From Sphingorhabdus sp. YGSMI21 (GTDB lineage Bacteria; Pseudomonadota; Alphaproteobacteria; Sphingomonadales; Sphingomonadaceae), in NCBI RefSeq assembly GCF_002776575.1, contig NZ_CP022548.1, positions 2,495,001 to 2,559,000 of the forward strand: a DNA stretch of 64,000 nt. The letters run 5' to 3'. The notes under the pieces were generated by a model. It saw only the letters and a program-made list of their open reading frames with translations. It ran no database searches and was not told the origin of the DNA. A program made the position numbers and the translations under genes. Position 1 is the first letter of the stretch, and the number at the start of each line of letters is the position of its first letter. Below, piece after piece: positions 7,616-16,651 of this stretch.

Positions 7616-10375
7616 TTGACCCTGGTACCCGTATCAAAGATCAGTAACGACATGCTAACTCTCATGCAGTTTCAGGGCCAATGGCGTGACTATCAAAAAC
7701 GCGTTCTGGATGAGCTTCAGGAGCATTTGGAAGACAGAAAGCTGCACATCATCGCTGCCCCGGGTTCGGGGAAAACCGTGCTCGGGTTGGAGGTCATGCG
7801 TGAACTGGCACAGCCGGGACTTATCCTTTCACCAACTTTGACGATACGGAATCAATGGTCCGAACGGCTGCTCGAGCTGTTCCTACCTCAACTAGAGACC
7901 GATCATGATAACCTGTCATATGATCTTAAAAATCCGCGGATTATAACCAGTGTTACCTATCAGGCACTGCATGCGCTCTGGAAAATAGAAAGCCAGGGCG
8001 AAGGCGAAAAACGCAGTCGCCCGGAATTCGAGCGGTTGATAACATTGTTAAAAGCCAATGCAGGGATAACCATCATCGTCGATGAGGCACATCATCTTCG
8101 CCGCGAGTGGTGGCGAGCGCTTGATGCCTTGGTTGCAGCCCTTCCCAATGCGACGTTGGTAGCATTGACCGCCACACCTCCCTATGATGCGAGCTACGCC
8201 GAGTGGTCGCGATACGACAATCTGTGTGGCGTTGTCGATGCCGAAATTTCAGTTCCGGAACTGGTCCGCAACGGCGACCTCTGTCCGCATCAGGATTTTG
8301 TACATTTCTCGCTGCCGCAACAAAGCGAAATGGATCTTTTGCAGGAACGACGGCGAGGTATAGCCGATTTGATATCTGACCTGCTTTCCGATGGGGAAGT
8401 CGTTCCGGCACTCGCCTCACACTCATGGATGACCGATCCTGAATTTCATGAAGAAGAGATATTGGATCATCCCGAGTTTCTATCATCTATGTTGATAATG
8501 ATGGCGGCGGCCGAGTTTGAACTACCGAGAAAGCCGCTGGAACTGCTGGGCATAAAGAAGGAGAATATTCCGCTTCTTACGCCATTCTGGCTACAGATTT
8601 TCTTGAATGGCCTTCTGTTTGACCAAAGTGATCTGTTGGGCAAAGTCGGAGAAGCAAGAAAGCTGATTGAAAGACGGTTGCGCAAACTGGGGCTTGTTGA
8701 AGGCAATCGGGTTAAGCTGCTCGAGAGTCGAGCCGTCATCAAGGCGGTTGCAGGCAGCTTGGCCAAGTTGGATTCTATCATTGAAATTGCCAAAGCAGAG
8801 CAGCAAAACCTTGCTGACAAGCTGCGAATGGTGGTTTTGACTGATCACGTCAGAGCATCAGATTTGCCACGGAAAGAGGATCAGCCATTCACGCCCGCAA
8901 AGCTGGGCGTTGTCCCGATATTCGAGACATTGCGTCGAGCGAAACTCCAGGAATCCCGGATTGCTGTTCTCACCGGAACGCTTGTGATCATTCCGGACAC
9001 GGCGCGATCCAGCTTGTCCGAAGCTGCGAAAGCGGCGCATATCCCTGGAAAAGAGATTAAGATCAGAACGCTTGATGGGTGCCCCGGCTATAGTCAGCTG
9101 CAACTAGCAGGCAGTGGTAATCAAAAAACTGTCCGATTGATCACGCATCTATTCAATCTGGGCGAAATCCGTATTCTTGTCGGCACGCAGGCATTGCTAG
9201 GAGAGGGCTGGGATGCGCCCACCATCAACACGCTCGTTCTGGCAAGCAATGTCGGTTCCTATATGCTCTCCAACCAGATGCGGGGGCGCGCTATTCGCAT
9301 TGATCGAGCCGACCGGGAAAAGGTTGCCAATATATGGCATCTGGCGACGGTAGAACCGCAGGTTGGCGGACTATGGCCGACCTCGACATCACGTTTTATC
9401 TGGAATGCTGCCGTTGGGTTCAATGCAGTTGATCTGCCGACACTGGGTAGTGACATGCGCTTGCTATCCCAGCGATTTCAAATGTTCGAAGGCATTTCTA
9501 ACGGGACGTCAGACCATATCAGCAACGGTATCGATCGGCTTGGTATATCTGCAAATCATGGTCGGGGAGATAAAATCTCGAGCAACAACGAATATATGTT
9601 CCAGGTCGCCAGTCGGCGCCAGCAAATTGCAAGAAAATGGACAGCTTCTTTAGGCGATTCACAGCAAAGGTCGCATGTGCACAAGATTGCCGAAGTCAAT
9701 TATGCACCCCGCGGCGGTTCCTATGATCAAACACTTCAATTCCTCTCAATAAACGCTGTAACAGGCGGGTTCATTGCTGCTGCCGCCGCATTGCGGCAGT
9801 TTCAGTCAGTCCGGGAAATTGCTACATTGCTCCTTGTCCTGAGCGGCCTGACTCTGGTTTATTCCATGCCCAAACTATTTGTATCCATCCGTCTATTCGT
9901 CAAAAATGGAACACTCGAAAAAAGCCTGCAACAGGTCTGTGATGTGTTGCTGCAGGCTTTGCATCATGTATCCGCACTCAGAAGTCATCCGAGCATCTAT
10001 ACCGTTGAGATCGAACCCAGCATTCGCGGCCACCACAATATCATTCTTCACGGCGCTTCGCGTGCGGAGGAACGAATATTCCTCGATGCTTTGTCCGAAA
10101 TATTGGGTCCGATAGGGAATCCTCGCTACATTCTTGTCAGGAAAACTCTGCTGGGCTGGATTAATCGTACCGACTATCATGCTGTGCCGACGATATTGGG
10201 GACTCACAAAGACGACGCAGAATATTTTACCGAGTGCTGGAACAGGCAGATTGGGCCGGTGAAGAAAGTCTTCACCCGGCAAATGCAAGGTCGAAAGCTT
10301 CTTTTGCGCGCAAGAGCCAGTTCGATGGCTGCGGGCTTTCAGCGGTTGGTAGATCGAAGATCGCAGTGGAGATAG
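7616..10375 (+). CDS. SF2 DEAD/DEAH helicase with C-terminal membrane segments
   Basis: The 919-residue protein is read from a TTG at 7616, six bases after AAGGGA; ATG 7652 is an alternative. Superfamily 2 motifs are clear: Walker A APGSGKT (about residue 50), DEAHHL (about 156), LTATPP (about 184), GEGWDAP (about 529) and the arginine-finger motif MRGRAIRID (about 556). Between the two RecA folds is a long helical insert. The C-terminal third is unlike common helicases and includes two hydrophobic stretches at about residues 712-760 that look like membrane helices, then an unrecognised domain. The gene is visibly AT-richer than its neighbours and stands alone, which suggests horizontal acquisition. 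A defence or DNA-uptake role is possible but unproven. Confidence 0.85.
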   Translation: MTLVPVSKISNDMLTLMQFQGQWRDYQKRVLDELQEHLEDRKLHIIAAPGSGKTVLGLEVMRELAQPGLILSPTLTIRNQWSERLLELFLPQLETDHDNLSYDLKNPRIITSVTYQALHALWKIESQGEGEKRSRPEFERLITLLKANAGITIIVDEAHHLRREWWRALDALVAALPNATLVALTATPPYDASYAEWSRYDNLCGVVDAEISVPELVRNGDLCPHQDFVHFSLPQQSEMDLLQERRRGIADLISDLLSDGEVVPALASHSWMTDPEFHEEEILDHPEFLSSMLIMMAAAEFELPRKPLELLGIKKENIPLLTPFWLQIFLNGLLFDQSDLLGKVGEARKLIERRLRKLGLVEGNRVKLLESRAVIKAVAGSLAKLDSIIEIAKAEQQNLADKLRMVVLTDHVRASDLPRKEDQPFTPAKLGVVPIFETLRRAKLQESRIAVLTGTLVIIPDTARSSLSEAAKAAHIPGKEIKIRTLDGCPGYSQLQLAGSGNQKTVRLITHLFNLGEIRILVGTQALLGEGWDAPTINTLVLASNVGSYMLSNQMRGRAIRIDRADREKVANIWHLATVEPQVGGLWPTSTSRFIWNAAVGFNAVDLPTLGSDMRLLSQRFQMFEGISNGTSDHISNGIDRLGISANHGRGDKISSNNEYMFQVASRRQQIARKWTASLGDSQQRSHVHKIAEVNYAPRGGSYDQTLQFLSINAVTGGFIAAAAALRQFQSVREIATLLLVLSGLTLVYSMPKLFVSIRLFVKNGTLEKSLQQVCDVLLQALHHVSALRSHPSIYTVEIEPSIRGHHNIILHGASRAEERIFLDALSEILGPIGNPRYILVRKTLLGWINRTDYHAVPTILGTHKDDAEYFTECWNRQIGPVKKVFTRQMQGRKLLLRARASSMAAGFQRLVDRRSQWR

Positions 10376-10702
10376 GGCAGGGCTGGGGAGAACTGCTTTC
10401 GAGCGACGCTGCCCAGGATAGGGCTTGCCAATTTTTTATGGTCTTTCCTACACCGGGCCCCATCGCTTATCTTCACTTTGGCTCTTTGAAAATCTGGAAA
10501 AGATGTCGGCGATAGCGCTCGCCCAACTGAAACGATCGCACTCGATTGTCCGCCGCGTTTGAAAGGTCACACTCGCCGCTATGGTGGCAGAGAGAAAAGA
10601 CCGGAAAACTGCGACTTCAGGGTAAAGGTCGCGGAAAACAAATGGGTGTGTTTGTGTAAAGTTTAATTGTGGCGCGCTAGTGGGTTCGCGTGGCCATCGC
10701 AT
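10376..10702. other. Gene-free stretch after the helicase
   Basis: No open frame here looks real on either strand, and no repeat of the families seen elsewhere is present. It is probably the remnant 3' flank of the acquired helicase segment. I see no integrase or tRNA remnant. Confidence 0.4.
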
Positions 10703-11062
10703 CCTTCGACAGGCTCAGGGCGAACGGGGTTTCCTTGATGGGCTCGCACGAAGACACGAAGCCACAAAGGGGGTTAGAAATGCGTACCAAGTCTTTGTGA
10801 CTTTGTGGCTTTGTGCGAGAATGATGGCTCGCGATGCCGGTGGTGAGAAACCGTTCCTGGCCCCAAGTTTGACAAACTTTGGGATCGCTGAGGGCAAAAA
10901 TCCGTTCGCTTCGAGCGTAGTCGAGAAGCCTTGCGCGATGTGTCTCGACTACGCTCGACACGAACGGATCAGGGGGGCACCCGTCATCCTGAAACAAGTT
11001 CAGGATGACGATGCTGTCCAGCTTGCTCGCAAAAAGCCCTTCGACAGGCTCAGTGCGAATGG
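10703..11062. repeat. Cluster of intergenic hairpin repeats
   Basis: Several repeat types lie side by side: a CCTTCGACAGGCTCAGGGCG unit (10703-10727) that recurs at 11036-11062; an inverted pair of CACGAAG...CACAAAG and its complement (10747-10816); a long inverted pair CCGTTCGCTTCGAGCG / CGCTCGACACGAACGG (10901-10969); and a 12-bp perfect stem CGTCATCCTGAA / TTCAGGATGACG (10982-11010). None encodes a credible protein. They fill the space between the helicase and the amidohydrolase and could act as transcription terminators or mRNA 3' stabilisers. Confidence 0.8.
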
Positions 11063-11076
11063 TGTTTGCAGACGGA

Positions 11077-12816
11077 CTATTCCGCCGGGAACCAGCGCCC
11101 CTCGAATATCACGCCCTTGATCCCGACCTCCTGCAGCTTCGCCGCGCCGCCGGCATAGGGATCGCGGTCGAGCACAGTGAAATCGGCTTTCTTGCCGGTG
11201 GCGATACTGCCGACCATCGCATCGAGGCCAATCACCTGCGCCGCCTCGACGGTGATTGCGCGCAGCGCCTTGTCGAGCGAGAGCCGCTCCTTCGGTGCTT
11301 TCACATTGCCGTCGAGGGTGATCCGGTTGCTCGCCACCCAGGCGAGATAGAGCGGGTCGATCGGCGCCATGTTGAAGTCGCTGTGCAGGCCGAGCGGCAC
11401 GCCCTTGCGCTCGAGTGAACCGAGCCGGCTCATCTGCGCGGCACGGTCGGGGCCCATGCCGGTCTTCGCATAGGCATCGCCGAGGATGCGGATATAATTG
11501 GGCTGGGCGGAGACATAGAGGCCCATCTCGCCGATCCTCCGGTTCTGCGCCTCGGTCGAATAGCCGAGATGCTCCATGATGATATGCTGGCCGTTGCGCA
11601 GGGCGAGCTTTTCGGTGATGTCGAGCACCACATCGAGGCCACGATCGCCGTTGACATGGGTGTGCAGGTTCCAGCCGGCGTCCCAGAAACGCTCGGTCTG
11701 CTTGAGCAACTCTTCCGGTTCGGTCAGCCACTTGCCCTCGTGGCCGTCGCTGTAGCCGGGCGGGTTCATCTGCATATATTGGGCGAAAAAGGCGCCGTCG
11801 GCGAACAGCTTCACCCGGTTGGAGAAGAAGAATTTGGGGCTGTCATATCTGGCTTTCATATCCTTGAGCCAGACATTGGGATCGCCGGTCACCAGCGGCG
11901 CAACGGGGATGGCGAGAATTCGCGAAGGCGTGGTCGGCTGATCGTAGAGGCTCTTGAACAGAGCCGACTCCATCGCCGGTCCGCCAAAGCCACCAAATGC
12001 CAGATCGGCGCTCGTGGTGACGCCATTTTCCAGCATCATCTGGCGCATGTCGGCCAGACCCTGCTGCACCTTGGCGGGCGAGAAGAGATAGGGGCGGAGC
12101 ATTTCGATGCCGTTGAACAAGGCGGTTTCGTGGATGATGCCGCTGGCATAGTCGGCATGGCCGGGGTCAATATTGGGCTTGCTGAACGCGGCGGTGAACG
12201 CCGCTTCGTCGCCGATGCCGAGCAGGGTCAGCGCCTTGCTGTTGGCGATGATCTCGTGGAAGCTGCGCTGCCAGATCACCACCGGCCGGTCGGGCGCGAT
12301 GCGGTCGAGTTCGGCGCGGTCCATGTCGCCGTGGAACAGCTTGTGATGGCCCCAGGTGATGAACAGGGCGTCGTCGCTCTTGGCCAATTCCGCGCGCAGC
12401 CGCTCTTCATATTGCGCCTTGCCGCGGGCCGCCGGATAGGTCTTGCCGGGGAGCTTCCACTCCTCGGGACTGATGAACGGCATCGGCAGCATCATGATCG
12501 TCTGCATCGGATGGACATGCGGCTCGATGAAGCCGGGCATCAGGATCTGCCTGGCAAACTGCCGGTCGACGGTGACCTCCCGGTCCCTCGTCCATGCTTC
12601 CAGATCTTCCAATGTCTGGCCAAGCCCGAGGATGATGCCGTCAGCGGTGGCGACATAGCGGGCCTCGGGATAGCCCGGCTCCATGGTGATGATCTTGGCG
12701 GCTTCGAACACCGTCACTTCGGGATAGGGGAGGGTAGCGGGGGCCTCTTCGGCCTGCGCGCCACTGGCCAACAGCAGCGCCAGCGCGGCCCCGATGGACG
12801 ATATGAATTTCAGCAT
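11077..12816 (-). CDS. Secreted metal-dependent amidohydrolase (YtcJ-like)
   Basis: The ATG at 12816 follows a GGGAGAGAGAC ribosome-binding region and gives 579 residues with a signal peptide (hydrophobic run, cleavage near SGAQA). The body matches the Amidohydro_3 / YtcJ family: MPGFIEPHVHPMQ carries the first metal histidines, THVNGDRGLDVVL contains a later one, and GLHSDFNMAPIDPL ends the active site. Members hydrolyse imides, N-formyl or other amide bonds; the substrate is not deducible. The DMT-family exporter gene ends 25 bp upstream on the same strand, so the two are probably one operon, perhaps pairing export with breakdown. Confidence 0.85.
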   Translation of the reverse strand: MLKFISSIGAALALLLASGAQAEEAPATLPYPEVTVFEAAKIITMEPGYPEARYVATADGIILGLGQTLEDLEAWTRDREVTVDRQFARQILMPGFIEPHVHPMQTIMMLPMPFISPEEWKLPGKTYPAARGKAQYEERLRAELAKSDDALFITWGHHKLFHGDMDRAELDRIAPDRPVVIWQRSFHEIIANSKALTLLGIGDEAAFTAAFSKPNIDPGHADYASGIIHETALFNGIEMLRPYLFSPAKVQQGLADMRQMMLENGVTTSADLAFGGFGGPAMESALFKSLYDQPTTPSRILAIPVAPLVTGDPNVWLKDMKARYDSPKFFFSNRVKLFADGAFFAQYMQMNPPGYSDGHEGKWLTEPEELLKQTERFWDAGWNLHTHVNGDRGLDVVLDITEKLALRNGQHIIMEHLGYSTEAQNRRIGEMGLYVSAQPNYIRILGDAYAKTGMGPDRAAQMSRLGSLERKGVPLGLHSDFNMAPIDPLYLAWVASNRITLDGNVKAPKERLSLDKALRAITVEAAQVIGLDAMVGSIATGKKADFTVLDRDPYAGGAAKLQEVGIKGVIFEGRWFPAE

Positions 12817-12841
12817 GTCTCTCTCCCTGTTGCGGGAGTGA

Positions 12842-13765
12842 TTATGCGCTCGGCGCTGCCTTGGCAACCGTCAGCTTGCTCGCCTTGACATGTTCGCGCC
12901 AGGCGATGAACAGGCCCGAGCCGATGATAACCGGTGCGCCGAGCCAGATCGACAGGCCGGGATATTGGTCGAAGATGACGATGCCGAAGAAGCTTGCCCA
13001 GATCAGCGCGCTATAGTCCATCGGCACAATCGTCGAGACCGGCGCGTAGCGCAGCGACTGGGTGATGCACAGCTGCCCCAGTGCGCCGAATATGCCGATG
13101 CCGAGCAAATAGCCCCAGGTCTTGGCGTCATGGCCGCCGCCGTAGATGAAGGCGCAGACGGTGAGCGCGGGCAGGGTGTAGACCGAGAACCAGAAGATTG
13201 TGACGACGCTGGTCTCTGTGCGGCCGAGCATGCGGATGACCATGGTGACCGCCGCCGTGACCAGCGCGCCGCCAAGCGCCACCGCTGCGCCGAAGGCGGG
13301 GATCAGCGATCCGCCCGGCTGGACCACGATCAGCACACCGACAAAGCCGATCAGGATCGCCGACCAGCGCCTGATGCCCACCTTTTCCCGCAGGAACATC
13401 GCGGCGAACAGGGTCGCGAAAATGGGCACGGTGAAGCTGATCGTCGTGGCGTCGGCGAGGGGCAGCAGGGTCATCGCCCAGAAGTTTAGACCCATTGCGA
13501 AAATGCCGAGAGCCGAGCGCAGGATATGGAGCTTGTGCTTGTTCGAGACGATCGACGGCCAGCCCTCCCGGCTCCGCATGATCAGAAAGCAGATCAGCGG
13601 CATGGCGATCAGCTGGCGGTAAAACAGGCTTTCGGTGACATGCACGCCCTGTTCGCCGGCCAGTTTGACGAAGGCGAACATGACCGCAAGCGAGAGCATC
13701 GCGGCCAGACGCGTGAGAATTCCTGCCATCGGCCGGTTCTGTCCGGCGGCACCGTCATTGCTCAT
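12842..13765 (-). CDS. DMT-superfamily transporter (two EamA domains)
   Basis: The 307-residue protein (ATG at 13765) is almost wholly hydrophobic with about ten membrane helices in two EamA repeats. Conserved features include ADATTISFTVPIFATLFA in the first half and the PVSTIVPMDYSALIWA segment in the second, typical of S-adenosylmethionine / metabolite exporters of the DMT group. Substrate is unknown. It precedes the amidohydrolase gene in the same orientation. Confidence 0.85.
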   Translation of the reverse strand: MSNDGAAGQNRPMAGILTRLAAMLSLAVMFAFVKLAGEQGVHVTESLFYRQLIAMPLICFLIMRSREGWPSIVSNKHKLHILRSALGIFAMGLNFWAMTLLPLADATTISFTVPIFATLFAAMFLREKVGIRRWSAILIGFVGVLIVVQPGGSLIPAFGAAVALGGALVTAAVTMVIRMLGRTETSVVTIFWFSVYTLPALTVCAFIYGGGHDAKTWGYLLGIGIFGALGQLCITQSLRYAPVSTIVPMDYSALIWASFFGIVIFDQYPGLSIWLGAPVIIGSGLFIAWREHVKASKLTVAKAAPSA

Positions 13766-13855
13766 GCAATATTGCCACAAAAGATAGGGAAAGAGCGGTT
13801 GTGCATTGGTCCGGTAAATAGCATATAGCCCGCAAAAGCAATCAGGAGTCTTTCA

Positions 13856-15358
13856 ATGCGCACTGTTACCCATGTCTTGGCTTCCGGAGGAACCGCAGCA
13901 GCGGCCCGCCAGAGCGATATTTTCGATCCCAATAATGGCGGTATCCAGGGCAAGGTCGATCTCGGCGATGCGGCGGTGCTCGACAAGGCGGTGGAGGCGG
14001 CGCTCGCGGCTCAACCGGCCTGGGCGGCCACCAACCCGCAGCGGCGCGCACGGGTGATGTTCAAGTTCAAGGAACTGGTCGAGGCCAATATGGACGAGCT
14101 CGCCCATATGCTATCGATCGAACATGGCAAGGTAATCGCGGATTCCAAGGGCGATATCCAGCGCGGCCTGGAAGTGATCGAATTCTGCTGCGGTATTCCG
14201 CACGTTTTGAAGGGCGAATATACCCAGGGTGCAGGCCCCGGCATTGACGTCTACTCGATGCGCCAGCCGATTGGCATCGGCGCCGGCATCACCCCGTTCA
14301 ACTTCCCGGCGATGATCCCGATGTGGATGTTCGGCCCGGCGATCGCGACCGGCAATGCCTTCATCCTGAAACCATCCGAACGCGATCCTTCGGTGCCGGT
14401 GCGGCTGACCGAACTGATGCTCGAAGCGGGTCTCCCCGAAGGCATTTTGCAATGTCTGCATGGTGACAAGGAAATGGTCGATGCCATTCTTGATCATCCT
14501 GCCATTGGCGGCATCAGCTTCGTCGGTTCCTCCGATATCGCCCATTACGTCTATCAGCGCGGTGTCGCTGCCGGCAAGCGGGTGCAGGCCATGGGTGGCG
14601 CGAAAAACCATGGTATTGTTCTTCCCGATGCCGATCTTGACCAGGTCGTCAACGATCTGTCGGGCGCGGCTTTCGGATCGGCCGGCGAACGCTGCATGGC
14701 GCTGCCTGTGGTTGTACCGGTGGGCGAAGACACCGCAGACCGTCTGCGCGAGAAAATGATTCCGGCGATGGAAGCGCTTCGGGTCGGCATTTCGACCGAC
14801 GAGGAAGCCCATTATGGTCCCGTCGTCAATCCGGCGCACAAGCAGCGGGTCGAAAACTGGATCCAGACCGGGGTCGACGAAGGTGCGGAACTGGTTGTCG
14901 ACGGCCGCGGCTTCTCGCTGCAGGGCCATGAGGACGGCTGCTTCATCGGGCCATCCCTGTTTGACCATGTCAAACCGGAGATGGAAAGCTACAAGGAAGA
15001 GATTTTCGGCCCCGTGCTGCAGATCGTCCGCGCCAAGAATTTCGAGGAAGCGCTCGCGCTGCCGAGCCACCATCAATATGGCAATGGCGTCGCGATCTTC
15101 ACCCGCAACGGCCATGCGGCCCGCGAATTTGCCAGCCGCGTCAATGTCGGCATGGTCGGCATCAACGTACCGATTCCTGTACCGGTCGCCTATCACAGCT
15201 TTGGCGGCTGGAAGCGTAGCGCCTTCGGCGACACCAACCAGCACGGCATGGAAGGCGTGAAATTCTGGACCAAGGTCAAGACCATCACCCAGCGCTGGCC
15301 CGACGGCACAGCCGACGGCGGCAACAAGGATGCCTTTGTCATTCCGACCATGGGGTAA
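13856..15358 (+). CDS. mmsA: Methylmalonate-semialdehyde dehydrogenase (CoA-acylating)
   Basis: The 500-residue aldehyde dehydrogenase has the acylating-type features of MmsA: ITPFNFPAMIPMWMFGPA for NAD binding, the GERCMALPV catalytic site with Cys280, and the C-terminal FGGWKRSAFGD. It converts (methyl)malonate semialdehyde to propionyl-CoA or acetyl-CoA, the last step of valine breakdown. The rest of the pathway lies just downstream (16652-20756), separated by the polysaccharide deacetylase gene, so mmsA is probably transcribed on its own but for the same pathway. Confidence 0.93.
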   Translation: MRTVTHVLASGGTAAAARQSDIFDPNNGGIQGKVDLGDAAVLDKAVEAALAAQPAWAATNPQRRARVMFKFKELVEANMDELAHMLSIEHGKVIADSKGDIQRGLEVIEFCCGIPHVLKGEYTQGAGPGIDVYSMRQPIGIGAGITPFNFPAMIPMWMFGPAIATGNAFILKPSERDPSVPVRLTELMLEAGLPEGILQCLHGDKEMVDAILDHPAIGGISFVGSSDIAHYVYQRGVAAGKRVQAMGGAKNHGIVLPDADLDQVVNDLSGAAFGSAGERCMALPVVVPVGEDTADRLREKMIPAMEALRVGISTDEEAHYGPVVNPAHKQRVENWIQTGVDEGAELVVDGRGFSLQGHEDGCFIGPSLFDHVKPEMESYKEEIFGPVLQIVRAKNFEEALALPSHHQYGNGVAIFTRNGHAAREFASRVNVGMVGINVPIPVPVAYHSFGGWKRSAFGDTNQHGMEGVKFWTKVKTITQRWPDGTADGGNKDAFVIPTMG

Positions 15359-15405
15359 ACGCTCGGTAAGGCTTGCAAGCCGCAGAGTTCCAAATCAGGA
15401 CAAGC

Positions 15406-15441
15406 CGCCCGAAATGCTGGAAATTCCGGTCTTTCGGGCGG
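15406..15441 (+). terminator. Hairpin after mmsA
   Basis: A 10-bp perfect stem, CCGCCCGAAA (15406-15415) with TTTCGGGCGG (15432-15441), and a 16-base loop lies 47 bp after the mmsA stop. The position suggests a transcription terminator separating mmsA from the next gene; no strong T-run follows. Confidence 0.55.
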
Positions 15442-15487
15442 AAATGGTCATCATGGCTACCCACTCGAAATTGATCCCGGTGCCGCG

Positions 15488-16468
15488 TTGCTAGCGCTGT
15501 CGCCTCGGCTGGCATTGCCATCGGTCTTGCTGGCGATCGCTCTGTTCGCCTTCTGGCGTCCGGACCATGGTGCAAGCGAGACTATGGCGCTGCCCGCGCC
15601 GGTTGCCATGTCCGACAAGCGCATCGCCTTCAGTTTCGACGATGCGCCGCGCGGCAAGGGCGCTTTCTTGGAACCGGACGAGCGCCCGAAGCTTTTGATC
15701 GAGGCTCTGAAAACAGCGGGCATCGAACAAGCCGCCTTCTTCATCAACACCGGTCGGATTACCCCCCATGACAATGACGCCGCCGATATCGCGGCTTATG
15801 CGGCGGCCGGCCATGTTCTCGCGAACCACACGGCCAATCACAGCAAACTGTCGTCGGTTTCGGTCGAAACATTTCTCGCTGATATTGATGCGGCGGAAGT
15901 CTGGCTGAAAGACAAGCCCAATTACCGCCCCTGGTTCCGCTTCCCGTTTCTCGACGAAGGGAGGACAAACCGGGCCAAGCGCGACGCGGTGCGCACCGGT
16001 CTGAAAAAGCGCGGGTTGATGAACGGCTATGTGACGGTCGACGCCTCGGACTGGTATCTGGAGAATATGGCGATCTCGGCGGCCAGAGCAGGAAAGATCA
16101 TGGACTGGAACGCTCTGCGAGACCTCTTCGTCGAATCCTATACGCAATCGGCCAATCTCTCTGATGATCTGGCACGCCGAACGCTGGATCGGGCGCCGGT
16201 GCAGATGATATTGCTGCACGAAACCGATCTGTCCGCGATGTTCGTCGATGATCTGGCGGCAGCGCTCAAGGCGGACGGCTGGACGATTGTCACCGCCGAC
16301 GAGGCCTATCGCGATCCGATCGCCTATATGGAGCCGGATGTCGATTTTGCCGACGGCACCCGCACCCAGATGCTGGCCGCCGAGCGCAATATCGGCAACC
16401 GCTGGTATGAGCGCAATGAACAAAAAGTAGCAAAAAAGCTATTTGCCGAGCGGGTCTTGCGCGACTAG
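15488..16468 (+). CDS. Polysaccharide deacetylase-family protein (NodB fold), exported
   Basis: No ATG is in frame at the right place; the TTG at 15488 opens a signal-anchor-like hydrophobic N-terminus and gives 326 residues. NodB motifs are present: SFDDAP (metal Asp pair), the zinc motif NHTANH (H-x3-H), RFPFLDEG, and a C-terminal LLHETD. These enzymes remove acetyl groups from peptidoglycan, chitin-like or exopolysaccharide chains in the periplasm. The substrate here is unknown. It sits between mmsA and the acyl-CoA dehydrogenase without an obvious link to valine metabolism. Confidence 0.8.
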   Translation: MLALSPRLALPSVLLAIALFAFWRPDHGASETMALPAPVAMSDKRIAFSFDDAPRGKGAFLEPDERPKLLIEALKTAGIEQAAFFINTGRITPHDNDAADIAAYAAAGHVLANHTANHSKLSSVSVETFLADIDAAEVWLKDKPNYRPWFRFPFLDEGRTNRAKRDAVRTGLKKRGLMNGYVTVDASDWYLENMAISAARAGKIMDWNALRDLFVESYTQSANLSDDLARRTLDRAPVQMILLHETDLSAMFVDDLAAALKADGWTIVTADEAYRDPIAYMEPDVDFADGTRTQMLAAERNIGNRWYERNEQKVAKKLFAERVLRD

Positions 16469-16651
16469 ACCCCGGTGCATGAAAGCAACCCGTTCCCCAT
16501 GTGATATCCTCGGGTCTACCGTCCTGTCGACAACAGTATCGCCTGTGGCACGACGTCCCGACCTTGCAAATATCGCCTACAGCAACATATTGCTGGTATA
16601 GCGGGACACAGAATCAACCGCCGCCGACGTGGCAACGAACAAGAAACAGAT

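Noticed and set aside
10448..10702. An 84-codon minus-strand frame after the helicase
   Set aside because: No ribosome-binding site, no pattern of structure, no overlap logic with neighbours.
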